This document shows positions 16,305 to 24,144 of a stretch of 48,987 nt of DNA, in pieces. The translations under genes were made by a program, and so were the position numbers. The stretch is from JBBDMW01 sp040878005 (GTDB lineage Bacteria; Chloroflexota; Dehalococcoidia; Lucifugimonadales; Lucifugimonadaceae). The stretch spans positions 1 through 48,987 of the forward strand of contig JBBDMW010000070.1 of assembly GCA_040878005.1 (NCBI GenBank), in the 5' to 3' direction. Under the pieces are notes generated by a model that was not told the DNA's origin, made no database searches, and saw nothing but the letters and a program-made list of their open reading frames with translations. Each line of letters begins with the position of its first letter. Positions within the stretch are counted from its first letter, which is position 1.

Positions 16305-16646
16305 ATGAAGCAGATAACCGCTGTCATACGTCCACAGAGAATGGCGCCGGTGCGCGATGCCCTTCTACGCGCGGGCGTGCATGGCATGACGCTATCTGAG
16401 GTCACCGGGTTCGGACGCCAGGGCGGCTCAGTTGAGGAGTATCAGGGCGTCCAATACAAGGTGGACTACGTATCGAAGATGCGCATCGAGGTCGTGGTAA
16501 CGGACTCGATAGTCGAAGAAGCCGTCGCGGCTATCAAGGCTGCGGCACAATCTGGCGCTATAGGCGATGGAAAGATATGGGTCACGCCTGTGGAAGAAGT
16601 GCACCGTATACGCACTGGCGAGCGCGATGATGATGCCCTGACGTAG
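16305..16646 (+). CDS. glnK: Nitrogen regulatory protein PII (first copy)
   Basis: A 113-residue PII protein, the usual length. PII senses ATP/ADP and 2-oxoglutarate and controls AmtB and nitrogen enzymes. It begins MKQITAVIRPQRMAPV and has the T-loop with Tyr51 (GVQYKVDYVSK), the residue uridylylated in proteobacterial PII. The B-loop (GDGKIWVTPVEEVHRIRTGE) holds the nucleotide-binding residues. GGGAGG lies 8 nt before the ATG. It precedes amtB by 376 bp with its own terminator between, so the two are separate transcripts. It is about 60 percent identical by eye to the second copy at 18894. Confidence 0.93.
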   Translation: MKQITAVIRPQRMAPVRDALLRAGVHGMTLSEVTGFGRQGGSVEEYQGVQYKVDYVSKMRIEVVVTDSIVEEAVAAIKAAAQSGAIGDGKIWVTPVEEVHRIRTGERDDDALT

Positions 16647-16787
16647 CCGTGCGGCAACCTCACCTGCCAGAAGCGCCTATAAGAAGAAGACGAGTCGCCA
16701 AGGCCGCGTAGATCGGCATCGTCTTGAAGATGGCTGCCCCATCTTTATGGAGCGCCGTGATCCGCGGGTCTGCCCCTCCGTTGTGCT

Positions 16788-16826
16788 CAGTAATACCCGG
16801 CCGCCTACGCCGGGTATTACTGTTTT
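16788..16826 (+). terminator. Intrinsic terminator after first PII gene
   Basis: A perfect 14-bp stem (CAGTAATACCCGGC / GCCGGGTATTACTG) with a 7-nt loop, followed by TTTTG. It lies about 140 bp after the stop. Confidence 0.8.
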
Positions 16827-16895
16827 GCCAACTTTCACCATGGTCATATGTTTCATGTATGCCAACTGGCAGATCATCTGAGAAACGTTCACGAA

Positions 16896-16966
16896 TTAAC
16901 TTCGTGGAAACGCGGGGTTTACATAAACTTCGCAATCACGCAACACCTGTGCAACCGCCGTGTAAC
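16896..16966 (+). promoter_or_regulatory. 11-bp-phased NNNAC array upstream of amtB
   Basis: Units ending in AC recur at exact 11-bp steps: ttaac (ending 16900), gaaac (16911), tttac (16922), a degenerate ttcgc (16933), gcaac (16944), gcaac (16955) and gtaac (16966). Six of seven positions fit. The alternation of gTnAC- and gaAAC-like units matches GlnR-type operators. A -10-like TAGCTT starts 11 bp after the last unit, the same offset as in the array at 10491. It lies 57 bp before the amtB start. Confidence 0.68.
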
Positions 16967-17022
16967 ACTCCGCCGGTAGCTTCTCCTGTATCGATCTCGC
17001 AAATCAGGAGGAAGCACGGGTC

Positions 17023-18369
17023 ATGGAATATAACCCCGTCTATTTAGACATTGTATGGACGCTGCTGGCGGCGTTCCTGGTGTTCCTCATGCAGGCAGGA
17101 TTTGCCATGCTTGAGGCCGGGGCAACCCGGGCCAAGAACGCGGCCAACATCATCATGAAGAACGTGATGGACGTGTCCATCGGCTCACTGGTGTTCTGGC
17201 TGGTGGGTTTTGGATTTATGTTCGGAGCGAATCCCAGCGGCTGGATTGGCACCGACAACTTCATGGTATCGGGAGCTGATCCGTCAACTGAGGATGGGTT
17301 GGTCACCTTCTCATTCTTCATTTTCCAGACGGTATTCGCAGCTACCGCGGCCACGATCATTTCTGGAGCGGTATCAGAGCGAACCAAATTCGGTGCGTAT
17401 CTGCTGTACACCGTTGCCATCACCGGGTTCATATACCCAATCTTTGGCTCGTGGGTCTGGGGCGGCGGCTGGCTGGCTGAGCTTGGCTTCATTGACTTTG
17501 CCGGCTCAACCGTGGTCCACAGCGTGGGCGCCTGGGCAGCACTTGCCGGTGCAATCATCGTCGGTCCAAGAATCGGAAAATTCGGTCGTGACGGGAAGCC
17601 TCGTGCCATACCCGGCCACAGCATCACTTTGATGGCACTTGGCGTGTTCATACTGTGGTTTGGCTGGTTTGGCTTCAACGCCGGCAGCACAGTTTCCGGC
17701 AACACCGGCGCCATCGCCACCATCGCGGTGACCACCAACCTTGCTGCGGCTGCAGGCGCCGTGGGGGCCATGGGGCTGTCGTACTTCCTGTGGAAGCGCT
17801 TTGACGCATCCATGACTCTTAACGGCGTCATTGGAGGACTGGTCGGTATCACAGCGGGCACGGCCAGCGTCGGCCCAGGTTCTGCTGTAATCATCGGAGG
17901 CATCGGCGGTGTGGTAGTCGTGGGCGCAGTGATCTTCATCGAGAGGATCCTGAAGGTTGACGACCCGATAGGCGCAATTGCGGCCCACGGTTTCGCAGGT
18001 GCATGGGGCACGTTCGCGGTCGGCCTCTTTGCCCAGGGAGCGTACGGCACTTCCTCTGACATGGGCGCAGTCAACGGCCTGCTCTTCGGCGGCGGCGTCG
18101 AGCAGCTTGGATACCAGGCTGTTGGTGTAATCGCCTGCTTCGCCTTCGTGTTCCCCACTTCATTCGTGATCTTCAAGATCATCGACATGGTCATGGGCAT
18201 GCGGGCCTCCGATGAAGATCAGATCCGCGGCCTGGACATTAGCGAGCACGAAGCTGCCGGGTACCCGGACTTCGCACCGTCGGTCGGCGCAGCTTTCTCT
18301 GGCACCACGCCGGAGGGCGGCGGACCGCCTACCGAGCCGTCTACAGCACCGGCGGGAGGCAGCTCCTAA
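17023..18369 (+). CDS. amtB: Ammonium transporter Amt
   Basis: A 448-residue Amt/Mep/Rh family channel of the inner membrane with about 11 hydrophobic helices. The twin pore histidines are present (VVHSVGAWAALAGA and AAHGFAGAWGT), as are the family segments AGFAMLEAGATRAKNAANI and FGWFGFNAGST. No clear signal peptide is seen. The cytosolic tail is Gly/Pro/Ser-rich and should allow PII docking. AGGAGG lies 11 nt before the ATG. The gene sits under the phased operator array and is flanked by two PII genes, so PII-gated, nitrogen-regulated ammonium uptake is well supported. Confidence 0.96.
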   Translation: MEYNPVYLDIVWTLLAAFLVFLMQAGFAMLEAGATRAKNAANIIMKNVMDVSIGSLVFWLVGFGFMFGANPSGWIGTDNFMVSGADPSTEDGLVTFSFFIFQTVFAATAATIISGAVSERTKFGAYLLYTVAITGFIYPIFGSWVWGGGWLAELGFIDFAGSTVVHSVGAWAALAGAIIVGPRIGKFGRDGKPRAIPGHSITLMALGVFILWFGWFGFNAGSTVSGNTGAIATIAVTTNLAAAAGAVGAMGLSYFLWKRFDASMTLNGVIGGLVGITAGTASVGPGSAVIIGGIGGVVVVGAVIFIERILKVDDPIGAIAAHGFAGAWGTFAVGLFAQGAYGTSSDMGAVNGLLFGGGVEQLGYQAVGVIACFAFVFPTSFVIFKIIDMVMGMRASDEDQIRGLDISEHEAAGYPDFAPSVGAAFSGTTPEGGGPPTEPSTAPAGGSS

Positions 18370-18394
18370 AAAGACTTTCCCTTACCCAGGCAGT

Positions 18395-18440
18395 CCCTTG
18401 CCGGCGTCAGCGTTTACCCTGCCGCTGACGTCGGCAAGGG
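18395..18440 (+). terminator. Hairpin after amtB
   Basis: An 18-bp stem (18395-18412 with 18423-18440) containing one G-T pair and a 10-nt loop, 26 bp after the amtB stop. It lacks a T-run, so it may terminate only partly and let some transcripts continue into the regulator and second PII gene. Confidence 0.6.
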
Positions 18441-18499
18441 GCACATAGGGCGGCCGATACCCCAACACCGCTCACTCTCAGAACTAATACGAGGGCGGA

Positions 18500-18841
18500 A
18501 TGACATCCCGGCAAACCGACCACGACAACGGCACAACTTTGGAACAGGAGCATGCGTTAATCACCCTTAACCACGACCTGTTCGTGGCTGAATGCAACGG
18601 CGACCGGCTGGAGCTGACGGCCCGTGAGTTTGATCTCCTGGCGCTGCTCATACGTGAACAGCACCGGGTCCTGCCGAGGGAAGAACTGCACCGGAGGGTT
18701 TGGAACACAGGCGGTTCCGGGTTAAGGGTGGTGGACACATACGTGTCAAGGCTGCGCACCAAACTAAAGATGGCAGGCCACCCGGGCATTGCAGTGTTGA
18801 GGAAACGCGGCTACCGCCTACTGGGAGCTGACGACGATTAG
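18500..18841 (+). CDS. Receiver-less OmpR-type winged-helix regulator
   Basis: A 113-residue DNA-binding protein consisting only of the OmpR/PhoB winged-helix effector domain. Marks are LTAREFDLLALLI (start of the fold), REELHRRVW (positioning), GLRVVDTYVSRLRTKL (recognition helix) and VLRKRGYRLL (wing). No receiver domain is present, and the N-terminal 25 residues are a short polar tail, so it cannot be phosphorylated like a response regulator. Lying between amtB and the second PII gene, it is a natural candidate for the protein that reads the 11-bp-phased arrays, as GlnR does in actinobacteria. GAGGGCG precedes the ATG. It is probably cotranscribed with the PII gene 52 bp downstream. Confidence 0.82.
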   Translation: MTSRQTDHDNGTTLEQEHALITLNHDLFVAECNGDRLELTAREFDLLALLIREQHRVLPREELHRRVWNTGGSGLRVVDTYVSRLRTKLKMAGHPGIAVLRKRGYRLLGADDD

Positions 18842-18893
18842 GACAGCGCAGGTTGTCAGAATTGACACCTCGTAGTTGATAAGAAGGCAATCG

Positions 18894-19235
18894 ATGAAAC
18901 AGATAACTGCAGTCATACAGCCATTGCGGCTCGGCCCTGTACGTGAAGCGCTTTCGCGGGCCGGTGTCACCGGGATGACTCTCTCGGATGTCCGGGGATT
19001 CGGACTACAGGGAGGGTCAGTCGACACTTACCGCGGAGTGGAGTACCGGGTGGAGTACGTACCGAAGATCCAGATCGATATAGTCGTGACTGACGCGGCA
19101 GTGGAGCCTGCGGTCGAGGCGATTATCGAGGCAGCACAAACCGGCAAGGTCGGCGACGGCAAGATTTGGGTCACCAGCGTGGAATCCGTATACCGCATCA
19201 GGACGCGCGAGATGAATGAGACCGCGCTCGCTTAG
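18894..19235 (+). CDS. glnB: Nitrogen regulatory protein PII (second copy)
   Basis: A 113-residue PII protein paralogous to the copy at 16305. It starts MKQITAVIQPLRLGPVREAL, has T-loop Tyr51 (GVEYRVEYVPK), which is closer to the GlnB/GlnK consensus than the first copy, and ends with GDGKIWVTSVESVYRIRT. GAAGG lies just before the ATG. It follows the winged-helix gene by 52 bp and ends at a clear terminator. Having two PII copies around one Amt suggests a split of roles, one gating AmtB and one acting on other targets, possibly the receiver-less regulator. That division is inference. Confidence 0.92.
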   Translation: MKQITAVIQPLRLGPVREALSRAGVTGMTLSDVRGFGLQGGSVDTYRGVEYRVEYVPKIQIDIVVTDAAVEPAVEAIIEAAQTGKVGDGKIWVTSVESVYRIRTREMNETALA

Positions 19236-19263
19236 ACTGTCCATACGCATTGACCAGTCGATG

Positions 19264-19294
19264 AAGGCGTGGCAGGAATCCTGCCACGCCTTTT
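19264..19294 (+). terminator. Intrinsic terminator after second PII gene
   Basis: A perfect 13-bp stem (AAGGCGTGGCAGG / CCTGCCACGCCTT), loop AAT, followed by TT. It closes the regulator-PII unit. Confidence 0.82.
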
Positions 19295-19487
19295 CGCGGC
19301 CTGGATTGACTGGCGCACTTGCGGCGTCCAGAAGGAGAGCAGCCTGGAAGTTCACAATCCTGTCGCCGGTTTAAGAGCCAACCTGAGGTGATCTGCGCGA
19401 GACTTTGACACGTACACCTGTGTAACCGGCCAGTTAGCGAACAACGTCAGTTTTACATGCAAACATCAGCCAACATCGCCAGGCCAT

Positions 19488-19937
19488 ATGAACCGTAGGC
19501 ACGCTGAAGTGCGCCAATCCGGTACATATGCCGTGTCAGCAGGCTTTGGCCACCTGGTCATTGTGGGGCTGATGCTGCTCGCACTGGTTTACCCAATGGC
19601 AGGGCCAGCCCTTGACCATCATTTTGCAGAGCGCATGCCTCATCACGACCATGTGGCGCTGAACGGGACTGGCCCGGAACATTCCCATGATCCCGTCCGT
19701 GGACACACTCACAACGCCGGCGATACTCAGGACACTGAATTGGCGGACGCCGTGCCAACGATTTCCTCTGACGCCAATTCGCACACGCACGCCCTCTCCA
19801 TGGCCATCACCGACAGGCTGTCAGCCATGGCAGTGATTGCTCCAGGTGCGGCACAGCATTTCATGCCAATTAGAGAGACCGAGCAACGCCCGCTCGAATT
19901 CCTGTCTCACCCCCCGACCGAACCGCCACAGGCGTAG
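19488..19937 (+). CDS. His-rich membrane-anchored protein, putative metal binding
   Basis: A 149-residue protein with one N-terminal hydrophobic segment (HLVIVGLMLLALVYPMAG) that acts as signal anchor. The rest is extracytoplasmic and rich in His: HHFAERMPHHDH, EHSHDPVRGHTHN and SHTHAL, 17 or so His in all. Such stretches bind copper, zinc or nickel. The tail is Pro/Glu-rich. No family is recognised. It opens the block that leads to the CopC-CopD fusion and is 109 bp upstream of the next gene, so a copper-handling role is a reasonable inference. Confidence 0.7.
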   Translation: MNRRHAEVRQSGTYAVSAGFGHLVIVGLMLLALVYPMAGPALDHHFAERMPHHDHVALNGTGPEHSHDPVRGHTHNAGDTQDTELADAVPTISSDANSHTHALSMAITDRLSAMAVIAPGAAQHFMPIRETEQRPLEFLSHPPTEPPQA

Positions 19938-20046
19938 ACATCCCGCTCTATGCCGTTTTGCGCGCGCCATGCGGTGGCCCTGCATACGCGCAGCGCCCTG
20001 GCGCGGGCAGATGCTGTCCGCCAGCCCTGACCAAAGGAGACCGTAA

Positions 20047-20715
20047 TTGAAATTCTCGCCGTTTAAACGACTGTTCGCTGGCATTGCAGTAGCGATCATG
20101 CTGAGTGCAACACCCCTCGTCGCCGTTGCGCATGAGCAACGAGATGTGGATGAGTACAGCTTCGTCGTTGGCTTTCTAAATGAGCCCGCATATGCCGGGG
20201 AGCTAAATGGCGTGTCAGTGCGCATAACTATCCCAGGCGCTGACGAATCAACTCCAGCCGAGCCAGTGACTGGCCTGGAAGAGTCGCTGCAGGTTGAAGT
20301 GACGCATGTACCGAGTGAGGAAACAAAGATGATGGACTTGAGCCCCCGGTTTGGAGATCCTGGGCATTACGTGGCCCACATGCTTCCAACGGCTGAAGGC
20401 ACGTACCAGTTCAGGTTCTTCGGAACCATCAATGGCCTGGAGGTTGATGAAACCTTCATAAGCGGTGAGGGCACGTTCGACAACGTCAACTCAGCGCGCT
20501 CCATACAGTTCCCGGTGGAATTGGCAGAGCCGCGGGAGATGGAGAACGCCGTTCGGGGGGCACAGGACGCAGCGATCGACGCTGAAGATGCCGCCCTGGA
20601 GGCGGAAGAAAGAGCTTCAACGGCCTCCACCATGGCGCTTGTAGGCATAGTGGCTGGCATCGCAGGTCTTGGCGCCGGCACGGGCGCACTGGTACTGGCG
20701 ATGCGTAAAACTTGA
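20047..20715 (+). CDS. Exported protein with C-terminal membrane anchor
   Basis: A 222-residue exported protein starting at TTG, chosen because AAAGGAG lies 7 nt upstream. The signal peptide (FKRLFAGIAVAIMLSATPLVAVAHE) is cleaved near AVA-H. The mature part is a beta-rich domain (EYSFVVGFLNEPAYAGELNG, GTYQFRFFGTINGLEVDETF), similar in style to the YtkA/CopC beta-sandwich proteins found beside copper genes. Next comes an acidic helix (AQDAAIDAEDAALEAEERA) and a C-terminal transmembrane helix (VGIVAGIAGLGAGTGALVL). An N-terminal His follows cleavage, which can act as copper ligand. A role in copper or respiratory metal handling is inferred from context. Confidence 0.72.
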   Translation: MKFSPFKRLFAGIAVAIMLSATPLVAVAHEQRDVDEYSFVVGFLNEPAYAGELNGVSVRITIPGADESTPAEPVTGLEESLQVEVTHVPSEETKMMDLSPRFGDPGHYVAHMLPTAEGTYQFRFFGTINGLEVDETFISGEGTFDNVNSARSIQFPVELAEPREMENAVRGAQDAAIDAEDAALEAEERASTASTMALVGIVAGIAGLGAGTGALVLAMRKT

Positions 20716-20723
20716 GATTGATT

Positions 20724-20754
20724 CCGGCGGAGGCCACTGAGTGGCCTCCGCCGG
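20724..20754 (+). terminator. Hairpin terminator
   Basis: A perfect 14-bp stem (CCGGCGGAGGCCAC / GTGGCCTCCGCCGG) with loop TGA lies 9 bp after the stop of the exported protein gene. No T-run follows, so some read-through into the next gene is likely. Confidence 0.6.
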
Positions 20755-21033
20755 GTGGTTTGGTGCATCTTGTCAAACAGATTGTCTTTACCAGCAAAAC
20801 AGTTGCGATCGCTGGTCACGACCGGACATAACCGTGGCGGCATCCACGCACTGGTTCCTCTGCCGTTGCTGCACGGCGCGGCTGGCATTTGGGACGAACT
20901 CGTCGTGCTTGGCTTGTTCCTGGGAACAATCGGGTTCCTTGCGTTCCTGTCCTGGCGGGCAGGCAGGGACCGAAAGCGGCGGCGAGCGCAGGGCCGCGGC
21001 GGGAGCCGGGGCCGAGGCAAAGGCAAAGACTGA
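20755..21033 (+). CDS. Small single-helix membrane protein
   Basis: A short membrane protein whose stop TGA overlaps the ATG of the CopC-CopD fusion by one base (TGATG), showing translational coupling. The conserved-looking part is HGAAGIWDELVVLGLFLGTIGFLAFLSW, one transmembrane helix, followed by a very basic cytosolic tail (RDRKRRRAQGRGGSRGRGKG). The start is uncertain: the GTG at 20755 directly follows the hairpin, and the TTG at 20866 would give 55 residues starting just before the helix, which fits better. It may assemble with the CopC-CopD protein, since the two are coupled. Confidence 0.55.
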   Translation: MVWCILSNRLSLPAKQLRSLVTTGHNRGGIHALVPLPLLHGAAGIWDELVVLGLFLGTIGFLAFLSWRAGRDRKRRRAQGRGGSRGRGKGKD

Positions 21034-23321
21034 TGAATCATCTACTTACCCTGAGAGGCTTCTCGTTCTTGCTGGCGGCCCTTGGCCTGATAGTTGCCAG
21101 CCTGCTCATCGGCACTGGTGAGGCGTCAGCTCACGCCAACCAGATCCGATCCAACCCATCGCCTAATGCTGAGCTGGAAACGTCGCCTGACCGGATCATT
21201 GTCTGGTTCAGCGAACCAATCGAGCCGACGTTCAGCAGGATGAACGTACTCGACTCAGCCGGCGACGAAGTAGACAACGGCGATAGTCGAGTTGACCCGG
21301 GTGAACCGACCGCGATGGTCGTCACAGTGCCAGACCTCTCTGATGGCACGTACACGGTGTCGTGGCGAAACCTTTCTACCGTTGACGGCCACACGGTGCG
21401 CGGGTCGTTCCTATTCGCTGTGGGCGAACCACTGGCCGCCGGCGGCGGCGTGGAAGTCGCGGATCAACCGTTGTTGCAGTCGCCATTCGATCCATGGATG
21501 CGGTGGGTGTTTTTCCTGGGCGCCGTGGCCTTTATGGGAGGGCTGTTCTTCGAACTGTTCATCTCAGGCCCCGTGCTGGGCCTGTTCGATACGGGCACAG
21601 CCGGAGGGCGGGTGGCACAACGCCTCTCAGGCCGCCTCACCCTGCTGGCCACGGCAGGCGTCATTGCAATGGCTGCCGGTTTGGTTGGCCAGTTGGTGCA
21701 GCAGGCGGCAGTGAACTTCGAGACGTCCGTTTTCCAAGTCTTTGGCGAGCCCATCCGGTCTGTACTGCTGGACAGCGACTGGGGCCAACTGTGGCTATGG
21801 AGAGCGGCGCTTGTACTTGGCGCAGGCGTGGTGCTGGCACTGGCAAGCAGGGCACGACAGCCATCAGATGATGACGAGGAGCCGGGGCTGCTGACCGAGT
21901 CCATGTTCGGCCCAGTCGCTTTACTGATTGGCCTGGGCATTCTCCTGCTGACAACCCTGAGCAGCCACAGCGCAGCAGTTCCCGATGATGTGTGGTGGAT
22001 GGCTGTGGCCAACGACTACGCGCACCTGGTTGCCGCAGCGGTCTGGGTGGGCGGCCTGATCTACCTGGCGGCAGCGTTGCCGGTTGTGCTGAAAGAGTCC
22101 GGCACAGACAGGCAACAGATCCTGGCGACAATAACGCCCCGATTCTCAGTCGTGGCATTTTTGAGTTCTGGCGTCCTCGTGATCACCGGCGTTTTCTCTG
22201 GTTGGCTACAAGTGACGGTGCCGGCTGCCACGGCGACTCCGTATGGCTGGACGCTGGTGGCGAAGATTGCCCTGCTGGCCCCGCTGTTCAGTCTTGGCGC
22301 AGTCAACTCTTTCTGGGTGCGCAGACAATTAGGCATCAATCCATCAGCCGGTTTCACCATGCGCCGCCTCGTGACTGCGGAGGTCGCCGTCGCAGCGTTG
22401 GTGCTGCTCGCCGTCGGGTGGATGACAAGCCTGGAGCCAGCTCGCCAGTACGCGTCACGCCACGGAATAGGCGTAGACACCGGGTTTCAGTTCAGTGACA
22501 CGACCGAGGGCGCCACCATCAATGTTGACATGACACCGGCCCAGGTGGGCATGAATGACGTGTTGATCAACATTGAGGACCGTCGCGGAGAGCCAATCAC
22601 GAACGCAGAGGATGTGCGTATCCGCGTGACGTTCGTCGAACAGGACCTTGGTGGAGAGTTCGAGTCTGCAGCCCCGCACGGCCCTGGTGAGTGGATTATT
22701 CATGACGTGCCAATGACCATCGCCGGCGTGTGGCAGGGTGAGGTGGTCGTCACCAGACCGGATGCGTTCGATGCCCGAACCGGCTTCCGGATGGAAGTCA
22801 CATCTGCGGGAGCAACAAGCGCCATCAGTCCCTCTCAAGACGTAACGTTGGTGCTGTTCGGTGTGGAGTTGGCGCTCCTGGGCGCGCTGTTCATTGTTGG
22901 CGTACCAATAACCCGGGTGGCCTCACGGCCCCGAATCAGCGTGGCCGCCCCTGCCGCCGTGGTGATTGCCGTGGGCCTGGCGTTGGTGCTCAATGTCCAG
23001 GTGCTACGAGTTGGCCTCGCGGAAGATCGCTTCAACCCATTCCCGCCCACGCCGGATTCACTGGAGCAGGGGGGCGCGGTATACGCCACCCATTGTGCAT
23101 CGTGCCACGGGATGGGCGGCAGAGGAGATGGGCCGGCAGGTGCGGAGCTTGACCCCCCTCCTGCGGACCTGGTTGTGCACGTCCCGCTGCACCCGGATGG
23201 AGAACTCTTCACCATTATCCAGGAAGGCGTTCCCGGCACCGCAATGCCCGCGTTTGAAGGAACGCTGTCAGATGATGAGATATGGCACCTCATCAACTAC
23301 CTTCGAACGCTGGAGGAGTAA
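21033..23321 (+). CDS. CopC-CopD-YtkA/FixH-like-cytochrome c fusion protein
   Basis: A 762-residue membrane protein that fuses four modules. Residues 1-30 are a signal peptide ending ASAHANQ. Residues 31-130 are a CopC copper-binding beta-sandwich with the N-terminal His and the DGHTVRGSF end. Residues 150-480 form the CopD membrane domain with about eight helices. Residues 490-600 are a YtkA/FixH-like sandwich (MTPAQVGMNDVLINIED). After one more helix, residues 675-762 are a class I cytochrome c with CASCH haem site and Met ligand in TAMPAFEG. Copper uptake and electron transfer on the outer face of the membrane are thus joined in one chain. It probably supports a cuproenzyme such as an oxidase, but no substrate is shown. 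Confidence 0.88.
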   Translation: MNHLLTLRGFSFLLAALGLIVASLLIGTGEASAHANQIRSNPSPNAELETSPDRIIVWFSEPIEPTFSRMNVLDSAGDEVDNGDSRVDPGEPTAMVVTVPDLSDGTYTVSWRNLSTVDGHTVRGSFLFAVGEPLAAGGGVEVADQPLLQSPFDPWMRWVFFLGAVAFMGGLFFELFISGPVLGLFDTGTAGGRVAQRLSGRLTLLATAGVIAMAAGLVGQLVQQAAVNFETSVFQVFGEPIRSVLLDSDWGQLWLWRAALVLGAGVVLALASRARQPSDDDEEPGLLTESMFGPVALLIGLGILLLTTLSSHSAAVPDDVWWMAVANDYAHLVAAAVWVGGLIYLAAALPVVLKESGTDRQQILATITPRFSVVAFLSSGVLVITGVFSGWLQVTVPAATATPYGWTLVAKIALLAPLFSLGAVNSFWVRRQLGINPSAGFTMRRLVTAEVAVAALVLLAVGWMTSLEPARQYASRHGIGVDTGFQFSDTTEGATINVDMTPAQVGMNDVLINIEDRRGEPITNAEDVRIRVTFVEQDLGGEFESAAPHGPGEWIIHDVPMTIAGVWQGEVVVTRPDAFDARTGFRMEVTSAGATSAISPSQDVTLVLFGVELALLGALFIVGVPITRVASRPRISVAAPAAVVIAVGLALVLNVQVLRVGLAEDRFNPFPPTPDSLEQGGAVYATHCASCHGMGGRGDGPAGAELDPPPADLVVHVPLHPDGELFTIIQEGVPGTAMPAFEGTLSDDEIWHLINYLRTLEE

Positions 23322-23397
23322 CCGCCCGACGCAAAGCTGGCATATGCTCAGCCACGAGCACATTCTGCAAGGCGCCGGCATTCACAGCGACGGGCTG

Positions 23398-23928
23398 TTA
23401 CCTGAGGTGCGGGTTACGCGATGGCAATTCCGGCCTTCGCGCACTCCCAGCGGACCACTGCCTCTGGCCTGTCTCATCGCGCGGCTTCTCAGCCTCCAGC
23501 TTTGTCTTCAACGAACCGAGGTATATCTCATTGGTTCGGTTCAACTGGGACCTGACCACCGCCCGCAAAGGAGCAGGCCGCACCAGAGCTCCCTCGACCG
23601 AAGACTCCATGACGATCCGCGTACGGCGAAAATCGCCATCGATCCTCATGACCTGTTTCAGTGTTGAGATCCAGAACTGGCCGGTCCAGCCAAACTCCCG
23701 CTCTTCGTCCCATGCTTCTACGCGTGCCGTGATGCCGAACAGTTTGCGCAGGCGCCATTTGAAAGACGCGGTACCGCCGCGTCGATTAAGCCAATATGAT
23801 CCTGAAACGTCCTGGCGCCAATCTTCCCAGAGGTCAACCCTGCTCAGCCACTCCCAGATCTTCTCCGGCGGGGCGAAGATTTCGATCTCGTGCCGCACCA
23901 TGACCGGTGCGCCCTGGTTTACCTGCAT
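23398..23928 (-). CDS. SRPBCC-family (polyketide cyclase-like) protein
   Basis: A protein of about 176 residues with the START/SRPBCC fold. It begins with VRHEIEIFAPPEKIWEWLSRVDLWEDW, the classic entry strand and first helix, and continues with WRLRKLFGITARVEAWDEEREFGWTGQF. These proteins bind small hydrophobic ligands; enzymatic members cyclise or hydrate. The C-terminal 40 residues are Arg/Pro-rich and probably disordered. The ATG at 23928 is used because AGGCGAG precedes it; a TTG farther upstream has no ribosome site. It converges with the copper fusion gene, and no partner is evident. Confidence 0.75.
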   Translation of the reverse strand: MQVNQGAPVMVRHEIEIFAPPEKIWEWLSRVDLWEDWRQDVSGSYWLNRRGGTASFKWRLRKLFGITARVEAWDEEREFGWTGQFWISTLKQVMRIDGDFRRTRIVMESSVEGALVRPAPLRAVVRSQLNRTNEIYLGSLKTKLEAEKPRDETGQRQWSAGSARRPELPSRNPHLR

Positions 23929-24144
23929 CGTCTCGCCTGCCGATCTGAAGCCTGGACGGTCAGCGCTCAATTCCCGGGTTCATCCCATGCAAGCCTGAGA
24001 GTAAGCATGCAGCGCAGCGCAGTCAATTCATAAGCGGCAACAGGCTCCGGCCAGGGACGCATCCGGCATAGCGCCACTGCCTCGCTCCGTCTGCCACATC
24101 ACGGCGATTGCCCTGCATGATCCACGGAGCAAATTGTGATGGAT

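Noticed and set aside
17040..18200. A 386-codon open frame antisense to amtB.
   Set aside because: It is a by-product of GC-rich codon usage; the protein is low-complexity Thr/Pro/Ala-rich and amtB on the other strand is certain.
19409..19456. Several gtaac/tttac pentamers upstream of the His-rich protein gene, possibly a third operator array.
   Set aside because: Only pairs are spaced by 11 bp (ending 19415/19426 and 19445/19456) and the pairs are out of phase with each other.
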